Source: Haplosporangium gracile | Taxonomy: Eukaryota > Mortierellomycota > Mortierellomycetes > Mortierellales > Mortierellaceae | Reading direction: 5' to 3' | Assembly (NCBI GenBank): GCA_015499985.1 | Contig: JAAAUF010000604.1 | Coordinates: 7,300 to 25,931 of the forward strand | DNA length: 18,632 nt | Part shown: positions 9,707 to 18,632 of the stretch, piece by piece | How the letters are laid out: every line of letters begins with the position of its first letter | Numbering within the stretch: position 1 is the first letter of the stretch | Position numbers and translations under genes: made by a program | The notes under the pieces: generated by a model | The model's input: the letters and a program-made list of their open reading frames with translations, nothing else | Database searches by the model: none | Told to the model about the DNA's origin: nothing

Positions 9707-12265
9707 TTAATTCACAACACGGACGCTGAGGAGCTCTTCCTTTTCAGACGGCGTGGCGACGCTGGGAGGTGAAGGAGGAGGGAAGGCCGGGGTCATGGGT
9801 CTAGCCCTTTGGCTCTTTTCACTCCACTCCACATAACTATTGTACCATTGGGAAAAAAAAACAAACAAGGTGAAAATATTAGTATGTCAATTAAATATAA
9901 GCAAGGTTCAAGTCCAATGTGTATGTGCTTTGTAAACAAAACAAGCATGGTGTGTTTACCTGTAGCATGCACCACCAAAGAGGGTGATCATGATTCCGAG
10001 GCCGTTGAGGAACCCGATCGTGGTGTTGAATACTGTTACGGCCACCACAATCGAGAGCACCTGCTTCACGTTGGCTATTTAGTAAAATGGTAGGTACAGA
10101 TCAAAGTTTTAGCATCTTTGCACTGTGATATTAATGTGTAATACCCGAGTTGATATAAAGGGCGAGCAATTGATAAAAAAAAAACGTACCGGCGACGGTC
10201 ATAGTAAGGGCGCTGGTCTTCTTGTTGGCAGTGAAGGAGACGTAGTTGAGGAAGAAGGCAATGATACCATTGACCAAGAGAGCAAGGACCAACTTCCACG
10301 ACATTTCCGTTTGACAGAACGACACCACATCATCCAACTCGCCCTTCATCCATGAAAAGATCACCGTCTGCACAAAAGCAAGCGGGGACATGCGAAGGAG
10401 AAGATCCAGAGGGTGAAGCTGAAGGCGTCCGACCTGGATCCGGTTCGTCACAACAGTCTTGGTCGCTGCAAGAACAGTTCCAAGGACCGTCAAGAAAAAT
10501 CCCATGGCGGTGTATGAATAATCACCAACAGTCGCCATATAGACTCCCATGAGAAGAGGGAGGAGCGAGAGGTAGGTCTTGCCACTGTACCGCTTCGCCA
10601 GGAATGCGACCGAGATGGCGATTGTGAAGACGGGTGTCATTGCTCGCACTACCTGGTGGAACGCCACTGATACCTCATTCCTATGTTCGAGATGGAGAAG
10701 GAGAATGTATGGTTGGGTTAGCTCTTGTTGTCCAACTTGTTATGATGTTTTTTCCAGAGATCGATAAGAATCCCGAGAGCACTTTTCTCTTTTTGTACTG
10801 CAATGAATAAAAAAAAAAAAAAATACAGCCCAGATCAATGTACTTTCTCCCTTCTCTCTCTCACTCTCACTTTCTCTTCTTCTCTAAAGGAGGCTGTGCC
10901 AACAACCTTTCTCTTGCTCGTTTTCCCGGTTATTGTCGTTCTTTTTTTATTTTATTTTATTTTTCCACTCTCTTTACACGCTCTTTTTATCTCTTCCAAT
11001 TTGCCATCTCCCTCTTGCATATCCTTCCCATAAGTTCCCGACTGTGCATAGAGAAAATTGAAATAGAAGGTTGTTGTACTGTTCCTGGTCTTTCGTTCCT
11101 AAAGATGGACGTTCGGTCTGTCGTCATGCAGCGTTGGGAGATTAGCTGGTCCGGTTTAGTTTGCTTAGTTGACTGGTTGGTGTGGGGGTGTTGTAACGGG
11201 AGCAAGAAAAAAAGATCCTCGTTCCTCCCTATCCTTGATTCGAGAATTCTCAAGGAATGTCGCCGCCCGTCCTTTGCGTTGTTGTTATTCCTTTGTTCCC
11301 TGCTTCTACTAATCCAGATCATCCTGTCTGCCCAGTCATCCGGTTGGGCGTCACTCTTCCTCTTAGTACAACGCCCTCTTTTTTTTTTTCTCTCTTTCCG
11401 TTTTCCAGCGTTGCGGGCGTTGTTTGCTGTTCGCCATCGTAAGCATTGCCCCAGTCAGTGCCTCATTCACCCCCTTTTCCTCTCTTCTGCCCTTTTTTCA
11501 TTTTCCTTAATTCATCGGCTCCTTATTGTTGTTGATGTTGTTTCCAAAACGTCCTGTTCTTCCAGTGCTGTGTGTAGTGCCACTTAGCCAAACCAGCTAA
11601 GCCAAAGCCAGCCAGCCTATTCCATGCAGTTGTCTTTGTTGGTGCTGTTTTTTTCCTGACAAAGAGAGAAGCGAGAGAGAGACAGAGAGACAGGGACGAA
11701 GACTTGCGAAGCCAGGTCATTCATTCCTGTCCTCTTTAAGTCTCTGGCGTGTGATGATGATTGAAAAGGAGAAGACAGAGAGAAGGACAGGGGTAGATGC
11801 AACAAGTCGATGATAGTAATAGAAAAAAAGAAACAAAGATCCCCTGCTTCCACCCTCTAATGAAACCCCCTACCCACCCCATTCCATCCATTGCAACCAC
11901 GAAACAAGCAAAACAAAACAAATGAAAAAAGAAACTTACAAGGAGACGTTACTGATGGCGATATTAAGAGTATAAAGAAACGAGAACATCAGCATGACCA
12001 TATTCTCCCGTTCTCCAAGAGTGGCGGGGGTGAAATATCCAAGACGAGCCATGGTTAGGGCGCCGAGTCCGGAACACAAGGTGTGGATTCCTGTGAGGGT
12101 CCAGGGGAAGGAGAAGTGGAAGGTCGATAGGATGGCCTTGTTGTAGATGGTGAGGGAGAGATTGAGGAAGAAGTACATGGCCAGCCATGTGTAGGAGGTG
12201 TCGACCTTGGCCCTGGAGGCGCCGGCGTTGCCGAGCTGCAACGGGACGGGGCGTTCTTTCAGCAT
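9707..12265 (-). CDS. Triose-phosphate/nucleotide-sugar-type transporter (TPT family), 4 exons, 353 aa
   Basis: Minus-strand exons are 12265-11940, 10680-10190, 10074-9960 and 9836-9707 (1,062 nt). All introns are GT-AG and joins restore Leu109, Ala273 and Ser311. About ten hydrophobic spans are visible, starting with YTWLAMYFFLNLSLTIYNK (about 25-43). Family motifs include AISNVSL (103-109), VAFHQVVRAMTPVFT just after the long intron, and ANVKQVLSIVVAVTVFN (273-289) near the C-terminus, followed by YSYVEWSEK. This is the TPT branch of the drug/metabolite transporter superfamily, which exchanges phosphorylated sugars or nucleotide sugars, usually across Golgi, ER or plastid membranes; in a fungus the Golgi/ER is likely. 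The substrate cannot be read from sequence. The last 35 residues are a Pro/Ser-rich cytosolic tail. The start is supported by an in-frame TAA two codons upstream. Confidence 0.92.
10681..11939 (-). other. Very long intron (1,259 nt) in the transporter gene
   Basis: The donor GTAAGT at 11939 and acceptor ATAG at 10681 join AISNVSL to NEVSVAFHQVV, contiguous in the family, so no missing exon is expected. The interior is strongly biased (pyrimidines on the plus strand) with several homopolymers. Reading frames inside, including a 249-codon one on the plus strand at 10838-11587, are low-complexity Phe/Leu/Ser sequence without family resemblance. No tRNA or clear snoRNA boxes were found by eye. 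Confidence 0.75.
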
Positions 12266-13020
12266 CGATTATATATATATATATGTTATGTGTAGTTGTT
12301 GTTGGTGTTAAGTTGTGCTGTGTCTTGTCCTGGGGGCTGGGTTATCCTATGAGAAAAATAGACGGAAGAGTGAAGAGTTCGGTGTCGACTTGGCCAGGCT
12401 GGGGCTTCCTGAGTGTGTGTTCGTAAATAAGCCGAAGAGTGAATAAGTCTGTAGTCGCCGTCTAGGTTGGAGGGGTCGTTTCTTGTGTGCGGTTGAGTAT
12501 AACTGCTGCTGCTGCTGCTGTTGTTGGTGGTGGTACTAGTGGTACTGTTGCTTGTTTTTGTGTTGGGTGATGTCGAGGTCCAGGTCTAGGTCTTGACGGT
12601 AATAAAGATTGGCGATCTAGTAGTAGTTGGTTTGCCAAGGAGGGTATGTTGTTGTTGTTTGAATGGTGGGTTGATGATTAAAATAATAAGAAAAGAAGAG
12701 GAAAAGAGACGAAAAGAGATGAAAGCAAGAAAGGAAAGAAAAAGAATAAAAAGAGTGAGTGAGAGAAGAGAGTGGAATGAGAGCCGGGTGATCTACTCAA
12801 ACAAAAAAGAATTATGAAAAGAATAAAGAAAGAGGACTGAGAGCAGCAACAAAAGAGTAGAGGGGAAGAGCACCTCTTTATCGAAATCGCAAAAAATGGG
12901 GATTGAGCACTTCAACAATAAAAGAGCGAGCGAGTGAGAGACAGAGAGAGAGAGGCACTTCATCGCTCTCTCCTTCAAGTGCCTAGTCCATTACCACCAC
13001 ACACATACACACACCATTCA
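12266..13020 (-). promoter_or_regulatory. Upstream region of the transporter gene with simple repeats
   Basis: An (AT)n run at 12270-12284 lies only 4 nt before the start codon on the minus strand. Further upstream are (CTG)6 at 12503-12520 running into TTG/GTG repeats, GTT-rich stretches, an A/G-rich block (about 12680-12850) and a GA run (about 12930-12955). No reliable TATA box for the minus strand was identified. No gene is seen. Confidence 0.45.
12503..12520. repeat. (CTG)6 microsatellite
   Basis: Six perfect CTG units followed by TTG/GTG variants, in the noncoding region upstream of the transporter gene. On the transcribed (minus) strand it reads CAG/CAA. Confidence 0.85.
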
Positions 13021-15473
13021 CCGAGGAAGTAAGAGAAAATAAAAATCGACGAACAACCAAATCGCCTTTCGTCATTGCCTTTCACTTACAAGGGCTAGGA
13101 AGAAAGAAAAAAAAAAAAGGGTAACAACCATGCCCCATTTCCACCTTCTTAACGTCATTATCTCTCCTCTTGTTCCTCCTCTTCCTCCTGTATCCCCTGT
13201 GTCCCTTGTTCGCAGCTTTTACCACTAGGGACCAATGATTCTCCTTGTGGTTATCAATTCTTCATTTTTTTTGAAGCTTTACCCGGCCCTCTCTTTGCTG
13301 ATGTTACTCTGCTCTTATTGCTCCTCATTCCATCCATCCAACCAACCAGCTTCATAATCAAATAGGGCATTTTCCTCTTTCTCTACCATTCAATTTTATC
13401 CTCAGCCTTCTCTCGTCTCCTCTCTCTTTACGTTCCTTTTGTGCTCTCAATTCCTAACTCCTCCCTGTCAAAAAAAACCTCCCCCGCCCCTTGTTAACGC
13501 CCCGCCGTAAAAAGGAAGCTACTTCAACCCTCTTTATGTTTTAGTGAACATCTGAAAATATCAAAGGGGTATTTTTATCGCTTCGCACTGAGCATCTTGA
13601 CTGCGTCCATCCTTCCACCCCAAGCACCACCACCGCCTTTTTTTTTTTGGTCTCAACCCTTGTTTTTTATATACCCTCAAAGGCAGGGTTCAGTATCTGT
13701 GTGAGTTAAAAATAGCAATTTTTTTTTTTCCCTTTTTCTGCAACCCTTGTATCGTAGATCCGTCTCTTCTGTTACTCTTGTTATATAAAAAGATAAAAAG
13801 AAGCAGAAGAGGCGTAGTAGAGGGGCTGGGAGCCCTGGTACCTCTTTACTTCATACTGAATTATGTTATAATGTGGTAAAGGTGGTCAATGAGGCGTTGT
13901 GTGTTTGAGGGGATATGAGAGAAAGAAGCAGTTGCTGGTGATGTGCGTGTGATGGTCAGAAGGGGTGGTAGATAATAGATGGTCCTTTTGGAGTGGGGAG
14001 TGAAACGAATACAGCGACGTGTATGGAAACATAATAGCCCATTGCAAGCGCGTAGAAGAGAATGAGATAGGTGGATAAACCAATTGCCTGTGTTCAGCAG
14101 CACAGCCCTTGGATGGTGAACACAGGGGGAGTACGCACAAGCATGTAGCATAACAAGTAACCATTGCCAACAAGCATTTCTTTTTCTTTGTTTCCTTGCA
14201 CTTACCGAGGAAAAATGAGGCATGCAAATAATGAAATAACCACAACAAGGCAGGACCAAGGTAAAGATGGAAGAGTAAAGAGAGAGCAAAAAGGAAAAAA
14301 GTTAGATGAAGGAGACCAGTTTGTTTACCTTGAATTGGACAGAGAACAAAGAAGAGCTAGCAAGAAGAAGAGAGAAAGAAAGGAGGCAGGCAAGGCGGTC
14401 GGGTAATATCGCTTGTTGTTATATGTTTATCAAGACGACACAGCAAGTTAGTGAGCATAATGAAGAAGAAAAAAAAAAGTTGCATTCGAAAAAGAACCAA
14501 CTCATACGTTGTCTCTTGTCTGTTTATTTTTGGGTGTCGCGCGTGGGAGGATCTTCTTTACTTTTTTACCTCGCCGCAATGCGTTTTTACATGGTTGCAG
14601 ATTACCATTTATATTTTGCTCCTCCTCGACGTTGGAATCGAAAGCTTGAAGAAAAGATGGTTTTGTTTCGAGGGGGGGATGAATTTTGGTGTCAAGACAC
14701 TCACGCACAAAGTTGTAAAACAAGCAATGGGTTTGATGGCGTTATGCCTATGTGGTAATCCTTACCGGTTAAGATGAGTTTTACTGTCGTGTCATCCAAT
14801 AAAAAATTGTATGTAAATGCAACACAGTCGTCATGATAAGGGAAGAAGCGAAATCATTCATTATGCACAAGCATGGGGTGGCAAAAGGAACACCTGTGGG
14901 AGAATGACAAAGAGTATCCGTTTATTTCCAATTGCCCACGAAGACTGATCATTGGACAGCGATGGATGAAAGCGAGACGAACATGGTTTTGGGAGTGATG
15001 GGTGATAGAAAAGGACATCGGCGTTGTAAGTTGGTGGCGTTGCTTTGCCTCTCTTTGTTTTCTTGTCCTCGCGGCTCTCCTCTTCGACCCTTCTTCTACA
15101 CTGTCCTTGTCATGCAGCATAAAAAAAGAAAAAAATTGACGAAGACTGAAAGAATTCACAGGATGATGATGTCCTTGTTCTCCTTCCCACCTTCCCACTC
15201 TCCTCTCCTTTTTTGATATTCTCAAATCGAAACATTCGACTCTCAAAAAATACCCTGCGCGCTTTTTATTCTCGAGGGGTGGCGTAGGTCGGTCATCCTG
15301 ACTTCCCTCTTTCTCTCATTTTTTTTTTCTTGCGCTTCCGTTTGACCTTTCTTTTCTTTTCTTCTGTGCTCCAAACTTCGCCCCTTTGTTACACTCGCCT
15401 CTGTCTTCGCCGTCTTTATCACCTTGTAAATAAAACCCTCTTTGTCCCTCTTCCTCGTTCTCTTCTTGAATTC
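13021..15473. other. Long region with no supported protein gene
   Basis: About 2.4 kb lacks any reading frame that resembles a known family. Contents: pyrimidine-rich plus-strand sequence to about 13,480; poly-T tracts; a TATATAAAA at 13782-13790; then a balanced-composition stretch, 13,860-15,020, with short frames on both strands. Minus-strand donor-like sequences occur at 13089 (GTAAGT), 14205 (GTAAGT), 14328 (GTAAAC) and 14765 (GTAAGG), and a plus-strand GTAAGT at 15026. A spliced noncoding RNA or upstream UTR exons are possible. A small Trp-rich frame (14873-14998, 41 aa) is not convincing. Confidence 0.4.
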
Positions 15474-15536
15474 ATGGCCACTCAACGTCACTCTCATCCG
15501 CAGCAACACCATTTCCCTTCATACCATCACTACTAA
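15474..15536 (+). other. Short upstream ORF (20 aa), in frame with the EF-hand gene
   Basis: ATG at 15474 opens 20 codons rich in His, Gln, Pro and Tyr, ending at TAA 15534-15536. It is in the same frame as the EF-hand start at 15564, with no other stop between. The TAA is part of a TACTAAC branch-site sequence, so this stretch may be intronic rather than a translated upstream ORF. Confidence 0.4.
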
Positions 15537-15563
15537 CAACGCTACCCTCCAACCTTCTCTCAG
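15531..15563 (+). promoter_or_regulatory. Branch site and 3' splice acceptor of a probable 5' UTR intron
   Basis: TACTAAC at 15531-15537 is the exact fungal branch-point consensus. A pyrimidine-rich stretch and CAG at 15561-15563 follow, placing the branch adenosine about 27 nt from the acceptor. The EF-hand ATG begins at the next base. Possible donors are GTAAAT at 15426 (138-nt intron) and GTAAGT at 15026 (538 nt). Pairing is not proven. Confidence 0.5.
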
Positions 15564-17650
15564 ATGACAAACATCAATAATAACAGCAACACACAACAAA
15601 ACGAAAATCATCAACGGCGAAGTCCACAACAACAACAACAACGACAACAGCAACCTCCCTCTTATTCCTACGCCATCTCCAATGCGGCTATTGTACCAAC
15701 AACAACAGTAGCGCCACTAAGAATGATGGCAATAACGGGGGCACCGACAACTGCGCCCATCTCTTCTTCCTCGGTCATGACTACAACGGTTACCACGGCG
15801 ACGACGAGTATTACTCAACCACCGCCAACCTCTCATGTCCAATCACATCAGACATATGTCCCTGCTACCACCTATCAACCTAGTCGCCCCTCAATCCAGC
15901 TCCAGCAACCGCCACCACAGCAACAGTTATCACCGCAGGAGTTGTCCATCCTACAACAACAACAACAACAACAAGTACCCGTGCAACAGCAACAGCAATA
16001 CTACAATGCACAACGGTCGGTGCAACAACCCCCTCCACCGGCCAGTTACAACCATTACACACAATATCAGCAGGGGCCTCCTGCAGTCATGCAACACCAA
16101 CGTCAACAATACCAGCATCATCAACAGGTTGTCCAACAGCAATATCAGTACCAACAGCAGCAACCAAACCAATATCAGCCACAGCAGCAACACCAAAGGA
16201 ACTCAATGGGCAATGTCCCTGCCAATAACGGAAACAGCTATTGCAGCAACACGTATCGATCATCGTCAAGCACACTACCGGCATTGACGTCCCTCCGGGA
16301 CTGGTTCGATGCCGTCGACACGGATTATTCGGGTGGCCTGTCCTGTGAAGAACTTCAGCGAGCCCTCATGAACGGCGATGGTTGGACTCCCTTCAATGGT
16401 AAGTGCGATATTATTTATTTATTGTTGTTGGAGAATTATGTGTACTAAATGGAAGGGTAATGGACAAGATAATCATGATGTGAATGTGTTTTTGTTGGCA
16501 TTCCCATTATTCTGTCTTCAATCTCCTCCCTCCTCGTTTTTTTCTTCCAACCCTCTCGATCTATTTTATTAAGCCTTTCCTTCGCTTTCTTTTTGTTGGG
16601 CTGTTTTGTTGGCTGAAGCAGAAGGAAGAGAGAGAGAGAGAGAGAAAAAAGGCCCGGGGATGTCGATGACCCTTTCATACCAAAGAAAAAGAAAGGCACA
16701 CTCTTCAAATTGATCCAAAAGTAAAAACAGAAGGAAAAAAGGGCAAAAGCCTACTACTTGCAAACCCCCCTACCCTTCCCGACATGTACCATGGTTACAA
16801 CATTTCAACTCATGCATTGGAGGGGGTTTGTCTTTGTTACTTACTCCTTACTTGTACTTTCTCCTCGTGGCTTGCTTGCTCTTCTCCCACTGACTGACTT
16901 TTTTTTTTTCTTCCTCTATTCACGCTCTCCCATCAACAAAATTAGTCGAAACGGTGCGAATGATGATGAACATGTTCGATAGGGACGGGGACGGCTCCAT
17001 CTCATTCAACGAGTTCATCGGGCTCTGGAACTATATTGAGAAATGGAAAGCGTGTTTCCAAAACTACGACCTCGACGGGTCTGGCACCATCGACGCTCAC
17101 GAACTAAAACAAGCCCTTCGCGGGTTCGGATATAACCTTTCGGATTCTACTGTACAGATGGTTGTTACGAAATATGATGTGAGGGGGAGGGGGGATATTA
17201 GTTTTGATAATTTTGTGCAGAGCTGTGTGACCATCCAAGCATTGACGGAGAGCTTTAGGAGGTATGATACGCAGGGAGTTGGTATCGTCACAATGACTTA
17301 TGAACAGGTATGTTTCTTTTGCTGTTTTGTTGTTTTGGTGTTTAGTTGCTTGTTTGTTTTTTTTGTGTGTGCATGTGTGTGTTCCATAAGCGACATGGGT
17401 AATTATTTATCGGTGCTAGTGAAGGGGGGAGGGTAGAGAAGGTGCGGCTGTTTCTGTTGGGCTGAGCTGCCGTTGCCCGCTATGCCCCTAATCAGGCAAT
17501 AGACCACATTTTCAAAATGAGATGTGGGAACGTGTCACGACATTTGTGAGCATCAACAATTCTACCAATGCTTCCCTGGCTCATCTTACTTATACTTTTG
17601 TCTTCCTCTTTTCAAAATAGTTCCTTGGGCTGGTCCTGAACAACCGTTGA
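15564..17650 (+). CDS. Penta-EF-hand calcium-binding protein (ALG-2/PEF1-like), 3 exons, 408 aa
   Basis: Exons are 15564-16398, 16946-17307 and 17621-17650 (1,227 nt), with GT-AG introns of 547 and 313 nt. Residues 1-240 are disordered Gln/Pro/Thr-rich sequence, like the Gly/Pro-rich tails of PEF proteins. Five EF-hand loops follow. EF1 252-263 (DTDYSGGLSCEE), EF2 290-301 (DRDGDGSISFNE) and EF3 320-331 (DLDGSGTIDAHE) have all ligand positions. EF4 356-367 and EF5 386-397 lack key acidic ligands; EF5 normally pairs between monomers. FIGLWNYIEKW after EF2 is typical of the family. The last exon encodes only FLGLVLNNR, the usual hydrophobic C-terminal end. Expected role: calcium-dependent adaptor at membranes or ESCRT/COPII sites, by family. 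The start could be further upstream if a coding first exon exists. Confidence 0.92.
16399..16945 (+). other. Intron 1 of the EF-hand gene (547 nt)
   Basis: The donor GTAAGT and acceptor TTAG join G to TC (Val279), placing VETVRMMMNMFDRDGDG after GWTPFN, which is the family order between EF1 and EF2. The interior has a GA microsatellite at about 16627-16645 and poly-T runs. No coding sequence is evident within it. Confidence 0.85.
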
Positions 17651-17872
17651 CATGGCCCATTGAGGGCATCAGGAAAAAAGACTAGTTGATCTGTACATAG
17701 CTTCCCACAACAAGTTCGCACGAAATGAATTTTTTTTCTTTTTCTTTTTTTTTTGTAGAAGGGTAATACAAGCGACGAGAAAAAAAAAAAGAACTGTCTG
17801 AATTTCATGGCGCCGATCTCATTGGGCTAATATCAACTGAAGAAAAAAAAAAAAGACGCTCCAATCCTCCAT
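17651..17872. other. Shared 3' region of the convergent EF-hand and WW genes
   Basis: This 222-nt noncoding stretch between two stop codons contains A-runs at about 17780 and 17842 and T-runs at 17730-17755. Both transcripts probably terminate here and may overlap. There is no gene. Confidence 0.6.
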
Positions 17873-18520
17873 CTAAAAACGACGACGGCGAGGCGCAACA
17901 ACAATCCTCGGCCTTGGACGCAACAACGAACTTACGACCGCTGCACCAACAAGCGTACGGCCCAAACTAGGTCCACCTGAATGCACCTGCTGTACCTGCG
18001 GCTGTTGCTGCAGTTGAGGAGAGGCGGATTGGATGATGATGGGCTGATTGCTGTTGGATGTGAGGGTTGTGATGGTGCCATCAGCGTTTTGTATCGTGTG
18101 AACGGTTTGGACTTGTTGCTGTTGAGGTTGGGGGGAGCTTCTGTAGTGAGATGAAGGGGAGGAGCCTTGCATGCCAGGAGGTGGAGGAGCGTACTGACCT
18201 CGCTCTTGGGCCATGTAGTAGGCGGGGCGAGGGTCTTCCCAGGTGATCGTTGGCGGGTTTGTGCGTTCGTCTACAATGGTTCAAATGGTGCGAATTTAAA
18301 AGCGTGTTAAAGGATTGTTCTTTCATCCTCCAAGCAATTGCAAAGACGAGGTAATGAATAAACATGCACGGTTACCGGTATAGAAGTGGGCTTGGTGATT
18401 GGGATCGAACTGCGAGATCCAACCTGGCGGCAATGGGCGCTGGTTATATGGCAAATTGGCAACACCGGGTGCGCTGTATAACTTCTGAGGAGTTGATGTC
18501 TTTGTGTCGATTGAATTCAT
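17873..18520 (-). CDS. WW-domain protein, 2 exons, 180 aa
   Basis: Minus-strand exons are 18520-18376 and 18270-17873 (543 nt), with a 105-nt GT-AG intron. The join completes Asp49 and one WW domain: LPPGW at 30-34, FDPNHQAHFYT, then the second Trp at 59 in TWEDPRP. WW domains bind Pro-rich ligands such as PPxY. The spacing between the two Trp (25) is a little longer than the usual 20-23. The remainder is Gln/Pro/Ser-rich with a TVHTIQNADGTITTL stretch, a short hydrophobic segment (LVGAAVVSSLL) and a very basic end (RPRPRIVVAPRRRRF). Likely an adaptor; partners unknown. The start is the first ATG, directly preceded by an A-rich leader. Small fungal WW proteins of this layout are common and poorly characterised. 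Confidence 0.85.
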
Positions 18521-18632
18521 TTTTTTTTTTTTTGGTTGGTTGTTGGAGAAAGAAGAAAAAAAAAAGTGGCCTGTTCTTATCCCTTAATCCGTAAAGGGGG
18601 GATAATGTAAACTATAGTTTCTATCTATAGAG
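18521..18632 (-). promoter_or_regulatory. Upstream leader of the WW-domain gene, cut by window end
   Basis: On the minus strand this is a CT-rich then A-rich leader ending in a 12-A run immediately before the ATG. A perfect 12-nt palindrome, AAACTATAGTTT, lies at 18609-18620. Too little sequence remains to define a promoter. Confidence 0.4.

Noticed and set aside
9904..9914. GGTTCAAGTCC resembling a tRNA B box
   Set aside because: The flanks do not form a T-stem, and no matching acceptor, D or anticodon arm is present; it lies within a transporter intron.
10838..11587. 249-codon plus-strand reading frame inside the transporter intron
   Set aside because: The translation is Phe/Leu/Ser-rich because the strand is pyrimidine-rich; no family motif, and length alone is explained by the low stop frequency of such sequence.
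14306..14758. 150-codon plus-strand reading frame
   Set aside because: Lys/Glu-rich then unremarkable composition, no recognisable motif, no supporting splice or start context; overlaps other frames of similar quality.
2391..18550. CRISPR array or tandem-repeat locus among the many repeated short motifs
   Set aside because: The repeats are microsatellites or homopeptide codons without regular spacers, in a eukaryotic context.
18609..18620. AAACTATAGTTT palindrome near the window end as a transposon terminus or operator
   Set aside because: A single 12-nt AT-rich palindrome at the edge of the window with no partner repeat; chance is sufficient.

Overview
The window looks like nuclear DNA of a filamentous or early-diverging fungus. 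The proteins are fungal-type, every gene is broken by GT-AG introns, Gln/Asn/Pro-rich tracts are frequent, and the noncoding DNA is full of A/T homopolymers and CT/GA runs. The gene set and large introns fit Mucoromycota/Mortierellomycota best, but that is inference from style, not from a marker gene. I see no rRNA, tRNA, CRISPR array, transposase or virus-like gene.

Five protein genes can be assembled, alternating in strand (- + - + -). (1) 15-3387, minus: a 942-residue FAD/NAD(P)-binding amine-oxidase-like protein in 3 exons. (2) 5192-9068, plus: an 861-residue CP2/Grainyhead-family transcription factor in 5 exons. (3) 9707-12265, minus: a 353-residue triose-phosphate/nucleotide-sugar-type transporter (TPT/DMT superfamily) in 4 exons, one intron being 1,259 nt. 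(4) 15564-17650, plus: a 408-residue penta-EF-hand calcium-binding protein in 3 exons. (5) 17873-18520, minus: a 180-residue WW-domain protein in 2 exons. All 12 introns are GT-AG, every splice join keeps frame, and the joins rebuild conserved family motifs (lengths 287, 257; 553, 210, 214, 314; 1259, 115, 123; 547, 313; 105 nt).

Genes 1/2 and 3/4 are divergent, sharing upstream regions of about 1.8 and 3.3 kb; genes 2/3 and 4/5 converge. The 3388-5191 region carries a G-quadruplex/i-motif-capable C-rich block just upstream of a TATA box, then an ATG-free CT-rich leader to the CP2 start. The 12266-15563 region has no gene I can support, but holds several good splice-donor sequences and a branch-point/acceptor pair just before the EF-hand start, suggesting 5' UTR introns or an unannotated spliced transcript. 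A small ORF with an intron-like junction lies at 9338, between genes 2 and 3.

The five genes form no evident pathway or cluster; they look like housekeeping and regulatory genes that happen to be adjacent. No new multi-gene system is evident. The points most worth a second look are a short direct repeat at both ends of CP2 intron 1, the stop codon embedded in a TACTAAC branch site before the EF-hand gene, the very long transporter intron, and the possible small gene at 9338.
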